A stretch of DNA of 64,000 nucleotides, taken from assembly GCF_028548455.1 (NCBI RefSeq), contig NZ_JAQQLF010000010.1:1-64000 (forward strand). Reading direction: 5' to 3'. Shown in pieces: positions 41,292 to 50,508 of this stretch. Source of the DNA: Vogesella aquatica (GTDB taxonomy: Bacteria; Pseudomonadota; Gammaproteobacteria; Burkholderiales; Chromobacteriaceae). The notes under the pieces were generated by a model, which saw only the letters and a list, made by a program, of their open reading frames with translations, made no database searches and was not told the DNA's origin. The position numbers and the translations under genes were made by a program. Each line of letters opens with the position of its first letter. Positions within the stretch are counted from its first letter, which is position 1.

Positions 41292-42032
41292 TTAGTGCTG
41301 TGCTTGCGAACAGCCTGCTACCAGCTGCTTCAGCTCTTCCGGCTTTACCAGCTGGATATGTTTGTGGTCTACCACCAGCCAGCCTTGTTGCTGGAACTTG
41401 GACAGGGTGCGGCTGACTGTTTCCAGTTTCAGCCCCAGGAAGCTGCCGATTTCTTCGCGGCTCATGCGCAGGATGAAATCGTTGGCCGCAAAGCCGCGGG
41501 CTGATAGGCGTTGTGACAAGTTCAGCAAAAATGCCGCCAGGCGCTCCTCGGCTTTCATGTTGCCTAGCAGCAACATGACAGATTGGTCACGCACGATTTC
41601 ACGGCTCATCAGGCGGAAAAAGTGGTGCTGCAGGCTGGGGATGTCACGACCGAGGGTTTCCATGCGGTTGAATGGCAGCTCGCACACTTCGCTGTCTTCC
41701 AGTGCGATGGCGTCGCAGCCGTGCAGGTTGGACGAAATGCCGTCCAGGCCCATCAGCTCGCCCGACATGTGAAAACCGGTAACCTGTTCGCGGCCGTCCT
41801 GGCTGGAGACACAGGTTTTGAAGTAGCCGGTACGCACGGCGTACAGCGAACGGAAGCCTTCGCCAGAGCGGAACAGATACTCGCCACGTTTCAAGCGTCG
41901 GCTTTGACGGATCACGGCGTCCAGTTGCGCCATCTCATCGCGGTTCAAGCCCAGTGGGAGGCACAGTTCTCGCAGGCTGCAGTTGGAGCACGACACTTTT
42001 AGTGCGTGCAAAGAGTGTGTGTGGTCAGTCAT
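41292..42032 (-). CDS. fnr: FNR-type oxygen-sensing transcription regulator
   Basis: FNR controls the switch to anaerobic life through an oxygen-labile 4Fe-4S cluster. The 246-residue CRP-family protein has the cluster ligands C15, C18 and C24 (CSNCSLRELC) and C106 (NLHGCDAIA), matching E. coli FNR spacing at the N-terminus. The HTH (REEIGSFLGLKLETVSRTLSKFQ) carries the E..SR residues that read TTGAT half-sites. The ATG at 42032 was chosen; six more codons are open upstream. It is divergent from hemN, and an FNR box lies between them. Confidence 0.94.
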   Translation of the reverse strand: MTDHTHSLHALKVSCSNCSLRELCLPLGLNRDEMAQLDAVIRQSRRLKRGEYLFRSGEGFRSLYAVRTGYFKTCVSSQDGREQVTGFHMSGELMGLDGISSNLHGCDAIALEDSEVCELPFNRMETLGRDIPSLQHHFFRLMSREIVRDQSVMLLLGNMKAEERLAAFLLNLSQRLSARGFAANDFILRMSREEIGSFLGLKLETVSRTLSKFQQQGWLVVDHKHIQLVKPEELKQLVAGCSQAQH

Positions 42033-42064
42033 AGAGTAGGTTTTCGCCAAGCAAGCGGGCTTGC

Positions 42065-42078
42065 TTGATACGCGTCAA
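42065..42078. promoter_or_regulatory. FNR box
   Basis: TTGATACGCGTCAA matches the FNR consensus TTGAT-N4-ATCAA with a single change. It lies 33 bases before fnr and 65 bases before hemN, so it may serve autoregulation of fnr and anaerobic induction of hemN. Confidence 0.75.
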
Positions 42079-42142
42079 AGCAGAAAAAGTGGCAATTGCG
42101 CAAATTTACCAGCCCACCACCGGTTTTCCAACCAGATTAATT

Positions 42143-43549
42143 ATGACACCCACCATAAATTTCACGCCGACACAGTGTGTATTCGATAGAGAACTCATCG
42201 AAAGGCTGGAAGGTTCAGGCCCGCGCTACACTTCATACCCGACGGCCGACCGCTTTCATGGCGGCTTCGGGGTGAGTGATTACGAGCAATGGCTGGCCCA
42301 CCGCGCGATCGGCGCCAATCATCGGCCCATCTCGCTCTATGTGCATGTGCCGTTCTGCAACACCATTTGCTACTACTGCGGCTGCAACAAGATCATTACC
42401 AAGGACAAGACCCGCGCCGACGCTTATCTGGATTACCTGGAGAAGGAAATCCGTCTGGTGGCCGAAAAACTGGGCAACCGCGAAAAAGTGATCCAGCTGC
42501 ATTTTGGTGGCGGTACGCCCACTTTCCTGTCCGACGAACAGCTTGACCGCGTGATGGGGATCATCCGCCAGCATTTCGAGCTACTGCCGGAAGGGGAGTT
42601 TTCTATCGAAATCGACCCGCGCAAGGTTGGCCGCGACACGGTACTGCACCTGGCCCGGCTGGGTTTCAACCGCATGAGTATCGGTATCCAGGATTTTGAC
42701 CCTGTGGTGCAGGAGGCAGTGAATCGCATCCAGAGCGAGGAAGAAACCCGTGTGGTGATGGATGCGGCGCGCGAAGCCGGCTTCAAGTCCATCAGCGTAG
42801 ACCTGATCTATGGCCTGCCCAAGCAGACGGCGCACTCGCTGGAAAACACGGTCAGCCGTGTGATTGCCATGTCGCCGGACCGCATCGCGCTGTACAACTA
42901 TGCGCATTTGCCTACCGTCTTCATGCCGCAGCGCCGCATTAACGAGGCGGATTTGCCCTCGTCGGCCACCAAACTGGACATCCTGCAGAACTCGGTACAG
43001 CAGCTGGCAGAAGCCGGTTATGTGTTTATCGGCATGGACCACTTTGCCAAGCCGGACGACGAACTCACCCGCGCCTTGCAGCAGGGGCGCCTGCAACGCA
43101 ACTTCCAGGGCTATTCTACTCACGCCGACTGCGACATGATTGGCCTGGGCGTGTCTTCCATAGGCAAGGTTGGCCCCTGTTATACGCAGAACGAAAAAGA
43201 GCTGGATGCATACTACGCCGCGCTGGATGCCGGCCACCTGCCGGTGCTGCGCGGCATGACGCTGAACCAGGATGATATCTTGCGCCGTAGCGTGATACAG
43301 GCGCTGATGTGTCGCTTCTCTTTGTCGATCGAGGCGATAGAGCAGACCTTTGCCATCAATTTTGCCGATTATTTTGCTGTCGAGCTGCCGCAGATTCGGG
43401 CGTTCCAGAGCGAAGGGCTGCTGACCTTTGATGGCGACTTCCTGATGGTGGCACCCAAGGGGCGTTTCCTGATTCGCAATATCGCGATGATTTTCGACCG
43501 CCATCTGCGCGAGCGTGAAACCAAGGCGCGCTATTCCAAAACCATCTGA
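42143..43549 (+). CDS. hemN: Oxygen-independent coproporphyrinogen III dehydrogenase
   Basis: HemN makes protoporphyrinogen IX from coproporphyrinogen III without oxygen. This 468-residue radical-SAM enzyme has the cluster motif C72-x3-C76-x2-C79 (CNTICYYC), followed by GCN, plus LHFGGGTPTFLS and the HemN C-terminal domain (IQALMCRFSLSIEAIE). The length agrees with true HemN rather than the shorter HemW. The start MTPTINFTPT at 42143 was chosen over an open extension of 26 codons. The FNR box upstream fits its anaerobic role. Confidence 0.95.
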   Translation: MTPTINFTPTQCVFDRELIERLEGSGPRYTSYPTADRFHGGFGVSDYEQWLAHRAIGANHRPISLYVHVPFCNTICYYCGCNKIITKDKTRADAYLDYLEKEIRLVAEKLGNREKVIQLHFGGGTPTFLSDEQLDRVMGIIRQHFELLPEGEFSIEIDPRKVGRDTVLHLARLGFNRMSIGIQDFDPVVQEAVNRIQSEEETRVVMDAAREAGFKSISVDLIYGLPKQTAHSLENTVSRVIAMSPDRIALYNYAHLPTVFMPQRRINEADLPSSATKLDILQNSVQQLAEAGYVFIGMDHFAKPDDELTRALQQGRLQRNFQGYSTHADCDMIGLGVSSIGKVGPCYTQNEKELDAYYAALDAGHLPVLRGMTLNQDDILRRSVIQALMCRFSLSIEAIEQTFAINFADYFAVELPQIRAFQSEGLLTFDGDFLMVAPKGRFLIRNIAMIFDRHLRERETKARYSKTI

Positions 43550-43566
43550 GTCGGTGCTGGCCAGAG

Positions 43567-43604
43567 AAAAGCCGACAGCCCTGCAGTGAGGCTGTCGGCT
43601 TTTT
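43567..43604. terminator. Bidirectional terminator, hemN / bamC
   Basis: AAAAGCCGACAGCC and GGCTGTCGGCTTTT form a 14-bp stem with a 10-base loop between convergent genes. Confidence 0.9.
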
Positions 43605-43663
43605 GCTGCCGGTACAATGAAAAGCCCGCCACAAAGGGCGGGCTGGCATGAGCAGGAGGCAGC

Positions 43664-44791
43664 TTATTTCAGCTCGTTGACCATCTGCTGCAGCAAGGCT
43701 TCCAGGCCCTTGTCGGTGACCACGGCATTGTCGGCGGTGCGCAGCTCTACACGTACTTGCTGTTCGCCCTGGCGGGTCAGCTGTACGCGCAGGTTTGGCA
43801 CGCTGGCATTGTCACCCGGTTTGCTGTCTTTCCAGAAAGCCAGTTTGGACAACAGGCTACCGCTGCTTTGTGCGTTGGCTTTTTGCACGTCATCGTTGCC
43901 GGGCTTCACGAAGTAGGCACCCAGTGTGCGGTCACGGTCGGTAATGGCCAGGCCGTTGTGCTCCAGCACCAGGCCGACACGACGCCATGCACGATCGTAG
44001 CTGTCATCCAGCTCGATACCGCCCTTGACCAGGCGTGCGCGTGCCGTGGTGGCAGCTTGTTCCTGGCGTACGGTTTTCGCGGCCACGGCTTCATCCATCC
44101 CCAGGCGTACCAGGAAGCGGCTCAGGAACACCGCTTCGATTTCCGGGTCGGTCGGGCGAGGCTGCCAGCGTGTTTCTTCTTTGGCTTCGTTGATGTAGAT
44201 CTCGTACATGCCGCGGTGGCTGAAGAAGACGTCGGTACCGCTGGCCGTTTTCTCGATGCGGATACGGAATTTATCGCGCTCCGGTGTAGAAAACACGCTA
44301 CCCAGACCAACGGTTTCCAGCAGGCCGCGGACGGTGGTAGCGCCCAGCTTGGCGCGGTTTTCCGCCCAGTCGGTTTCCATGTAGCCGATATCCGCTTCTT
44401 CGTTCTGGATCACGAAGCCGTTATCCAGCCAGAAAGCTTTCAGCAGTGGCCATACTTCTGCCGGGCTCTTGCCCGGGATGCTGACCCAGCGCTGGGTGCC
44501 GGCACGCTCCACCGCGGCACTCCTGGCGGCTGCTGCCTGGGTGGCCGGTGCCGCGGCAGGGCTTGCGGCCGAGGCCTGGCTGCTGGCGCTGGCAGTATTC
44601 ACCTGGGGAATAGGGTACCGGTCTTGCTGGGTCGGGGCGCTCAGGTCTGGCGGCACTTCCAGTGTGGATTTCGGTTTCGGGCTATCCGACTTGAATTCGT
44701 ATTTCAGGTCGGGGTTGCTGCCGGCGCAGGCGCTCAGCAGGCCTGCACACAGCAGGCCGGAGATCAGGGTCTTGTTCATTGCGGGCTTCAT
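43664..44791 (-). CDS. bamC: Outer membrane assembly lipoprotein BamC
   Basis: BamC is a lipoprotein of the BAM complex, which inserts beta-barrel proteins into the outer membrane. The 375-residue protein has a lipobox LLSAC near residue 22, a Pro/Ala-rich unstructured N-terminal part containing YPIPQVN, then two helix-grip domains (WVSIPGKSPAEVWPLLKAFWLDNGF and DRAWRRVGLVLEHNGLAITDRDR). The ATG at 44791 is three bases after dapA; an alternative ATG at 44779 also leaves an intact signal peptide. The dapA-bamC order is the standard arrangement. Confidence 0.9.
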   Translation of the reverse strand: MKPAMNKTLISGLLCAGLLSACAGSNPDLKYEFKSDSPKPKSTLEVPPDLSAPTQQDRYPIPQVNTASASSQASAASPAAAPATQAAAARSAAVERAGTQRWVSIPGKSPAEVWPLLKAFWLDNGFVIQNEEADIGYMETDWAENRAKLGATTVRGLLETVGLGSVFSTPERDKFRIRIEKTASGTDVFFSHRGMYEIYINEAKEETRWQPRPTDPEIEAVFLSRFLVRLGMDEAVAAKTVRQEQAATTARARLVKGGIELDDSYDRAWRRVGLVLEHNGLAITDRDRTLGAYFVKPGNDDVQKANAQSSGSLLSKLAFWKDSKPGDNASVPNLRVQLTRQGEQQVRVELRTADNAVVTDKGLEALLQQMVNELK

Positions 44792-44794
44792 GGT

Positions 44795-45670
44795 TTACAG
44801 GACGTTGGCCTGTTTCATGGCGGCTTCGACGGTGGCGACGGCACCCTGGCTCAGCGGGGTAAGCGGCAGGCGCAGGCCGGCCGGCATCAGGCCGAGGCGA
44901 TGCAGCGCCCACTTGGCCGGGATAGGGTTCGGCTCGCAGAACAGCTGTTTGTGCAGGCCTTGCAGCTGGTCGTTGATGGCACGGGCTGCGACGGTGTCGC
45001 CGGCACGGGATGCCTTGCATAGCTGACTCATCAGCTTGGGTGCCACGTTGGCGGTAACCGAAATCACACCGTGGCCGCCGCACAGCATGAAAGCCATGCC
45101 GGTGGCGTCGTCGCCGGAGTACAGCGCCAGGTTGGCCGGGGCGCGCAGCACCAGGTCGCAGGCACGGCCGATATCGCCAGTAGCATCTTTCAGACCGACG
45201 ATGTTGTCGATCTGCGCCAGGCGCAGTGCTGTGTCATTACTCATGTCGGCCACGGTACGGCCCGGCACGTTGTACATGATCAGCGGGATGTCTACCGCCT
45301 CGGCAATGGCGCGGTAGTGCTGGTAGATGCCTTCTTGCGTGGGCTTGTTGTAGTAGGGCACCACGGACAGGCTGTGGCTGGCACCGGCCTGTTTGGCCAA
45401 TTGGGCCAGTTCGATGGCTTCGGCGGTGGAGTTGGCGCCGGTGCCGGCAACCACGGTAAGGCGGCCGGCGGCATGCTGGGCTACAGCCGCTACCACCTTG
45501 ATATGTTCTTCCACGCCCAGCGTGGCGGATTCGCCGGTTGTGCCTACGGCCACAATGCCGTCGGTACCGTTATCGATGTGAAAGTCCACGAGACGTTTGA
45601 GCGATTCGAAATCGACCTGGCCGTCCTCGAACATCGGGGTGACCAGAGCAACAAGGCTGCCGGTAAGCAT
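44795..45670 (-). CDS. dapA: 4-hydroxy-tetrahydrodipicolinate synthase
   Basis: DapA condenses pyruvate with aspartate semialdehyde, the first committed step of lysine and diaminopimelate synthesis. The 291-residue aldolase has T44-T45 in [10 protein letters not shown]133 and R138 in YNVPGRT, and the Schiff-base K161 in GLKDATGD. It leads a two-gene unit with bamC. A 16-bp palindrome lies within its probable promoter. Confidence 0.97.
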   Translation of the reverse strand: MLTGSLVALVTPMFEDGQVDFESLKRLVDFHIDNGTDGIVAVGTTGESATLGVEEHIKVVAAVAQHAAGRLTVVAGTGANSTAEAIELAQLAKQAGASHSLSVVPYYNKPTQEGIYQHYRAIAEAVDIPLIMYNVPGRTVADMSNDTALRLAQIDNIVGLKDATGDIGRACDLVLRAPANLALYSGDDATGMAFMLCGGHGVISVTANVAPKLMSQLCKASRAGDTVAARAINDQLQGLHKQLFCEPNPIPAKWALHRLGLMPAGLRLPLTPLSQGAVATVEAAMKQANVL

Positions 45671-45713
45671 AGCTTCTGCCTATATGTAATGGATTAAGTA
45701 AGGTGTTTGATTG

Positions 45714-45729
45714 TAGCGGAATTCCGCTA
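45714..45729. promoter_or_regulatory. Perfect 16-bp palindrome upstream of dapA
   Basis: TAGCGGAATTCCGCTA is fully self-complementary and lies 44 bases before the dapA start. On the minus strand it falls between a possible -35 (TTGCGC, 45735-45740) and -10 (TACAAT, 45710-45715), separated by 19 bases. The position suits an operator, but the regulator is unknown. Confidence 0.5.
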
Positions 45730-45783
45730 TTGCGGCGCAAGCAATGCACGTTGGCCGCAACACGCTGATTGCACGGGTTTTTG

Positions 45784-45792
45784 TGCTAAAAT
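45784..45792 (+). promoter_or_regulatory. Extended -10 of the ABC-F gene
   Basis: TGCTAAAAT is a good extended -10 element 49 bases before the ABC-F start codon. No strong -35 was seen. Confidence 0.45.
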
Positions 45793-45840
45793 ACACGGTT
45801 TTCCGGTACACATTCAGAGACTGGCAGAGGAATTATCCGC

Positions 45841-47472
45841 GTGATTACGACAAGCAACATTACCATGCAGTTCGGCGCCAAGCCGCTTTTCGACAAAGTT
45901 TCGGTCAAGTTTGGCGAGGGCAACCGCTACGGCCTGATCGGTGCCAACGGCTCCGGCAAATCGACCTTCATGAAAATTCTGGGCGGGGACCTGGAGCAGA
46001 CCAGTGGCGAAGTGGCCATCGAAAACGGCCTGCGTCTGGGTAAGCTGCGCCAGGACCAGTTTGCTTACGAAGATCAGCGTGTAATCGATGTTGTGCTGCA
46101 AGGCCATACCGAAATGTGGGCGGCCATGAGCGAGCGTGATGCCATCTACGCCAACCTGGAAGCCACCGAAGACGACTACATGCATGCGGCCGAGCTGGAG
46201 GCCAAGTTCGCCGAGTATGACGGCTACACTGCCGAAGCGCGCGCCGGCGAGCTGCTGATGGGTGTGGGCATTCCGGTAGAGCAACACTTTGGCCCGATGA
46301 GCGAAGTGGCCCCAGGCTGGAAGCTGCGCGTGCTGCTGGCCCAGGCGCTGTTCTCCAACCCGGATATCCTGCTGCTGGACGAACCGACCAACAACCTGGA
46401 CATCAACACCATTCGCTGGCTGGAGCACGTGCTGAACGAGCGCAACGCCACCATGATCATTATTTCGCACGACCGACACTTCCTGAACTCGGTGTGCACC
46501 CACATGGCCGATCTGGACTACAACACCATCCGCATCTACCCGGGTAACTACGACGACTACATGATCGCGTCTACCCAGGCCCGCGAGCGCCAGCTGGCAT
46601 CCAACAGCAAGGCCAAAGAGCGTATCCAGGAACTGCACGAGTTTGTGGCGCGCTTCTCGGCCAACAAGTCCAAGGCCCGTCAGGCCACCAGCCGCCTGAA
46701 GCAGGCGGACAAACTGAAGGCCGATATGGTGGAAGTGAAACCATCCAGCCGTCAGAGCCCGTTTATCCGCTTTGAAATGGACGACAAGTTCAAACTGCAC
46801 CGCCAGGCTGTAGAGGTGGACAGCCTGAACAAGGCCTACGACAAGAAGGTCCTGCTGAAAGATCTGAGCTTTATCCTGGAAGCCGGCGCGCGCCTGGCCA
46901 TCATCGGCCCGAACGGTGCCGGTAAATCCACGCTGGTGAAGCTGCTGGCTGGTGCATTCGAAGCCCCTCTGGCCGAAGGCATTACTGCCGACTACGGCCA
47001 GATCAAGTGGGCCGAAAAGGCGCAAGTGGGCTACTTTGCCCAGGATCACGAAGCCGAGTTTGCCAGCGATAGCACACTGACCGACTGGATGCGCGAGTGG
47101 GGCCAGGAAGGCGACGACGAGCAGATCATTCGCGGTACGCTAGGCCGCCTGCTGTTTGGCAGCAACGATGTGGACAAGCCGGTACGAGTGCTGTCCGGTG
47201 GTGAAAAGGGGCGCATGTTGTACGGCAAGCTGATTCTGCAAAAGCCGAACGTAATGATCATGGATGAACCGACCAACCATATGGATATGGAGTCGATCGA
47301 AGCCTTGAACATGGCGCTGGAAAAGTACAAGGGCACCCTGATTTTCGTCTCGCACGACCGTCAGTTTGTCAGCTCGCTGGCCGACCACATTCTGGAGCTG
47401 GATGGTAAAGGCGGTTTTGACTATTACACCGGCAACTACGAAGACTACCTGGCCAGCAAAGGCCTGGAGTAA
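45841..47472 (+). CDS. ABC-F family ATPase (YbiT type)
   Basis: A 543-residue soluble protein with two ABC ATPase domains joined by the ABC-F linker (about residues 240-310, [27 protein letters not shown]). Walker A motifs are GANGSGKS and GPNGAGKS, and Walker B motifs are [11 protein letters not shown] and [11 protein letters not shown]. The first signature is the variant [16 protein letters not shown] seen in YbiT-like members; the second is [12 protein letters not shown] proteins act on the ribosomal E site; the precise role of this subgroup is unsettled. The start is GTG with a GAGGAA site. Confidence 0.9.
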   Translation: MITTSNITMQFGAKPLFDKVSVKFGEGNRYGLIGANGSGKSTFMKILGGDLEQTSGEVAIENGLRLGKLRQDQFAYEDQRVIDVVLQGHTEMWAAMSERDAIYANLEATEDDYMHAAELEAKFAEYDGYTAEARAGELLMGVGIPVEQHFGPMSEVAPGWKLRVLLAQALFSNPDILLLDEPTNNLDINTIRWLEHVLNERNATMIIISHDRHFLNSVCTHMADLDYNTIRIYPGNYDDYMIASTQARERQLASNSKAKERIQELHEFVARFSANKSKARQATSRLKQADKLKADMVEVKPSSRQSPFIRFEMDDKFKLHRQAVEVDSLNKAYDKKVLLKDLSFILEAGARLAIIGPNGAGKSTLVKLLAGAFEAPLAEGITADYGQIKWAEKAQVGYFAQDHEAEFASDSTLTDWMREWGQEGDDEQIIRGTLGRLLFGSNDVDKPVRVLSGGEKGRMLYGKLILQKPNVMIMDEPTNHMDMESIEALNMALEKYKGTLIFVSHDRQFVSSLADHILELDGKGGFDYYTGNYEDYLASKGLE

Positions 47473-47869
47473 GCCGGTACGGCCGGATATAAGGACAAAG
47501 GCAGCCATGGCTGCCTTTTTTCATGCGCACTGGGTTTGTTTGCCGGCAAGTCTGGCAGGTGGGTAGGTGTGGTGTTCGTGGCCTCAGACGGCAAATAGCT
47601 GTTTTTTCGATGAATTTTTTTGCATTGCGATAATCGCGCCACAGCCCTGCCAGCCTTGATGGCAGTCTATAGAGCGTTTGCTTTACCGCCGGCGAGCGCT
47701 TGCGTTATATTGCAGCGCAAGATGGTTGTGCGCTGCAAAACGCGGCAGTGCAACCGGCATAACAAGACAAGACAGACAATAAAAACAGGGACTCGGCCTT
47801 GAGGGTCGGTGGTGGAGCAATATCCGGTCGACAATCGGGTCGCCTGCAACTGAATGCAAAGGAAGAATT
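47473..47869 (+). other. Intergenic region before the reductase gene
   Basis: This holds the ABC-F terminator (47497-47521), then about 130 bases with no feature seen, then a possible -10 (TATATT, 47706-47711) with a nearby short palindrome TTGCAGCGCAA, and an AAAGGAAG ribosome site before the next gene. No further gene was recognised. Confidence 0.5.
47497..47521 (+). terminator. Terminator of the ABC-F gene
   Basis: AAAGGCAGC and GCTGCCTTT form the stem with a short ATG-containing loop, followed by T residues. Confidence 0.8.
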
Positions 47870-48610
47870 ATGCGCTTGAAAGGGAAAGTCTCCATCATTA
47901 CCGGTGGTGCCAGCGGTATCGGTAAAGCAACTGCCGAAAAATTCATCAAGGAAGGCGCGATCGTTGCCGTTTGCGACATCAACCTGGATGCCGTTAATGC
48001 GGTGGTGGAAGAGCTGAAAGCAGCCGGTGGCGAAGCAGTAGGTTACAAGGTGGACGTGACCGACCGTGCCCAGATCGCCGATATGGTTGGCGCGCTGAAA
48101 ACCCAGTTTGGCCGTATCGACGTACTGGTGAACAACGCCGGTATCGTGATGGATGCCCAGCTGATCAAGATGACCGAAGACCAGTTCGACAAGGTAATCG
48201 ACATCAACCTGAAGGGCGTTTACAACTGCACCAAGGCCGTGGTGGATACCATGATCGAACAGGGTGCCGGTGTGATCCTGAATGCGTCGTCTGTGGTGGG
48301 TGTGTATGGCAACTTCGGCCAGACCAACTACGCTGCCTCCAAGTTTGGCGTAATCGGTTTCGTGAAAACCTGGGCCAAAGAGCTGGGCAAAAAGGGCATT
48401 CGTGCCAACGCCGTATGTCCGGGCTTTGTGGCTACCCCTATCCTGAAGTCCATGCCGGAAAAAGTGATCCAGGCCATGGAAGACAAGGTGCCGATGAAGC
48501 GCATGGCGCAGCCGGAAGAGATTGCCAACGTGTACGCCTGGCTCGCTTCCGACGAAGCCAGCTACATCAACGGTGCTGCCATCGAAGTCACTGGTGGCCT
48601 GACACTGTAA
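47870..48610 (+). CDS. 3-ketoacyl reductase of the FabG/PhaB type
   Basis: A 246-residue NAD(P)H-dependent SDR. It has TGGASGIG (11-18), NNAG (88-91), S140, Y154 and K158 (YAASK), and the C-terminal [14 protein letters not shown]. The sequence is closest to 3-oxoacyl-ACP reductases and acetoacetyl-CoA reductases; without phaA or phaC nearby, a role in polyhydroxybutyrate synthesis is only possible. It stands alone between two terminators, so it is probably a monocistronic gene with its own promoter. Confidence 0.85.
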   Translation: MRLKGKVSIITGGASGIGKATAEKFIKEGAIVAVCDINLDAVNAVVEELKAAGGEAVGYKVDVTDRAQIADMVGALKTQFGRIDVLVNNAGIVMDAQLIKMTEDQFDKVIDINLKGVYNCTKAVVDTMIEQGAGVILNASSVVGVYGNFGQTNYAASKFGVIGFVKTWAKELGKKGIRANAVCPGFVATPILKSMPEKVIQAMEDKVPMKRMAQPEEIANVYAWLASDEASYINGAAIEVTGGLTL

Positions 48611-48632
48611 GGTTGGCCGCAAGGCTAGCTGC

Positions 48633-48662
48633 AAAAAACCCGCCAGGCTGGCGGGTTTTTTC
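48633..48662. terminator. Bidirectional terminator, reductase / cysB
   Basis: AAAAAACCCGCCA and TGGCGGGTTTTTT form a 13-bp stem with a three-base loop between convergent genes. A copy of the dispersed word (48612-48621) sits just before it. Confidence 0.9.
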
Positions 48663-48701
48663 ATGGCTGCATGCCAGCCGTTGGCTCATCGAGGGAGGTA
48701 T

Positions 48702-49640
48702 TTACTCTTCGTCATCACCGTGGTGCAGCGCGCTGTCAACCTCTTTGCGGTGCAGGTGCGGTGCAAACAGCTCGACAAAGGTGTAGGCGTAGCCGCGCAG
48801 GTAGGCGTCTTTGCGGATGCCGATCTTGGTGGTGGACGGCTCGAACAGGTGGCTGGCGTCCAGCGCCTGCAAGCCGGTATCGCGCTCGGGTTCGAACGCC
48901 ATGCTGGCGATAATGCCGATACCCAGGCCCAGTTTGACGTAGGTCTTGATCACGTCGGTATCGATGGCAGTAAGGACCACATTGGGCGTTTTGCCGGCAT
49001 CGGTAAACGCCTGGTTGATGCGCGAGCGCCCGGCAAAGGCAAAGTCGTAGGTAATGATGGGGAAGCTGGCAATGTCATCCAGCGTGAGCGGGCGGCCCAG
49101 CGCCAGCAACGGGTGGCCATCGGGCGCCACGATGCTGCGGTTCCATTCGTAGCAGGGCAGCATGGCCAGCTCTTTGTAGAGTGAAATGCCTTCGGTAGCG
49201 ATGGCCAGGTCCGCCTCGCCAGAGACCACCATGTCGCAAATCTGTGTCGGGCTGCCTTGTTTGATCGACAGGCGCACCTTGGGGTAGCGGCGCACAAATT
49301 CGGCAATCACGCCAGGCAGGGCGTAGCGTGCCTGGGTGTGGGTGGTGGCGATGGTCAGCGCGCCTTCGGCTTCTTTGGAGAACTCGTCGCCCACGCGCTT
49401 CAGGTTTTGTGCTTCGCGCAGGATGCGTTCGGAAATGCGCAGCACCTCTTTGCCTGGCTCGGACACGGCGACGACACGTTTACCGTTACGGATGAATACC
49501 TGAATGCCCAGCTCGTCTTCCAGCAGGCGAATCTGTTTGGAAATACCGGGCTGCGAAGTGTGCAGTTTTTCTGCCGCCTCGGAAACGTTCAGCCCCTGTT
49601 TGGCCACTTCCACCAGATAGCGCAATTGCTGGAGTTTCAT
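48702..49640 (-). CDS. cysB: LysR-family regulator of sulfur assimilation CysB
   Basis: CysB activates cysteine synthesis genes in response to O-acetylserine or N-acetylserine. The 312-residue protein has the CysB-type N-terminus MKLQQLRYLVEVAKQGLNVSEAAEKLHTSQPGISKQIRLLEDELG and effector-domain residues TTHTQARYALP and KQGSPTQICDMVVSGEADLAIATE. It is divergent from the cysH-cysI operon, its likely target. The shared 111-base gap is AT-rich, as CysB targets usually are, but no clean binding site could be assigned. Confidence 0.95.
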   Translation of the reverse strand: MKLQQLRYLVEVAKQGLNVSEAAEKLHTSQPGISKQIRLLEDELGIQVFIRNGKRVVAVSEPGKEVLRISERILREAQNLKRVGDEFSKEAEGALTIATTHTQARYALPGVIAEFVRRYPKVRLSIKQGSPTQICDMVVSGEADLAIATEGISLYKELAMLPCYEWNRSIVAPDGHPLLALGRPLTLDDIASFPIITYDFAFAGRSRINQAFTDAGKTPNVVLTAIDTDVIKTYVKLGLGIGIIASMAFEPERDTGLQALDASHLFEPSTTKIGIRKDAYLRGYAYTFVELFAPHLHRKEVDSALHHGDDEE

Positions 49641-49751
49641 GTCTTGATCTCTTAAAACTGAAAGTAATTAAATACTAACACAATATTCTTTTCCGATTTA
49701 AAGCCTTTGGCTACCATGGCATCCTCTGTCCGTATGCCCAGGAGGCACCCG

Positions 49752-50456
49752 ATGAGCCTTGCCGACAAGCTAGCCCAGACCGAAGCCCTGCTGCAGGAAA
49801 TTGCCCGCACGCACGGCAAGGTGGCCTTGGCCAACAGCTTTGGCGCCGAAGACATGGTGCTGACGCACCTGATCGCCAAACTGTCCCTCCCCATTGCCAT
49901 TTTCAGCCTGGATACCGGCCGCCTGCCGCTGGAAACCTATGACCTGATGCAGAAAGTGGGCGAGGCCTATCCGGCTTACCCTATCCGTGTGTATTACCCG
50001 GATGCCGCAGCGCTGGAAGCTTACGTCAACGAGAACGGCATCAATGCCTTCTACAACAGCGTAGAGCAGCGTAAATCCTGTTGCCACATCCGCAAGATTG
50101 CCCCGCTCAAGAGAGCGTTGTCCGGCCTGGACGCCTGGATTACCGGCCTGCGCCGCCAGCAATCGCCGACACGGCAAGACCTGGGCGACCGCGAGCACGA
50201 CGCTGACAACGGCCTGATGAAGTACAACCCGCTGATCGAGTGGACTGAAAAAGACATCTGGGCGTATATCCGCGAGCACGGTGTGCCGTATAACGCGTTG
50301 CACGACAAGCATGTGCCGTCTATCGGCTGTGCCCCCTGTACACGCCCCATCGCCATGGGCGAGGATGTCCGCGCCGGCCGCTGGTGGTGGGAAAACCCCG
50401 AATCCAAAGAGTGTGGCCTGCACGTGAAAGCCAGCCCGCTGAAACGCCCCGACTAA
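49752..50456 (+). CDS. cysH: Adenylyl-sulfate (APS) reductase
   Basis: CysH reduces activated sulfate to sulfite in cysteine synthesis. The 234-residue protein has the PP-loop segment NSFGAEDMVLTH, and the 4Fe-4S ligands C110-C111 (KSCCHIRK) with C193 and C196 (GCAPC), which mark APS rather than PAPS reductases. The catalytic cysteine is C221 in ECGLH. Start ATG 49752 has a perfect AGGAGG; an upstream in-frame ATG lacks one. Next is cysI, across a 52-base gap containing an inverted pair of the dispersed word. Confidence 0.95.
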   Translation: MSLADKLAQTEALLQEIARTHGKVALANSFGAEDMVLTHLIAKLSLPIAIFSLDTGRLPLETYDLMQKVGEAYPAYPIRVYYPDAAALEAYVNENGINAFYNSVEQRKSCCHIRKIAPLKRALSGLDAWITGLRRQQSPTRQDLGDREHDADNGLMKYNPLIEWTEKDIWAYIREHGVPYNALHDKHVPSIGCAPCTRPIAMGEDVRAGRWWWENPESKECGLHVKASPLKRPD

Positions 50457-50466
50457 TACGGAGACG

Positions 50467-50487
50467 TTGGCCGCACTATGCGGCCAA
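50467..50487. repeat. Inverted pair of the dispersed word between cysH and cysI
   Basis: GTTGGCCGCA and TGCGGCCAAC pair around CTA, a stable hairpin with no T run after it. It lies inside the likely cysH-cysI transcript, so it may act as an mRNA stabiliser or processing signal rather than a terminator. Confidence 0.8.
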
Positions 50488-50508
50488 CCTTGATCAAGAG
50501 AGCACGGC

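Noticed and set aside
47581-47592. Neisseria-type DNA uptake sequence (CTCAGACGGC resembles the complement of GCCGTCTGAA)
   Set aside because: A single near match with one mismatch is expected by chance; no other copies were noticed.
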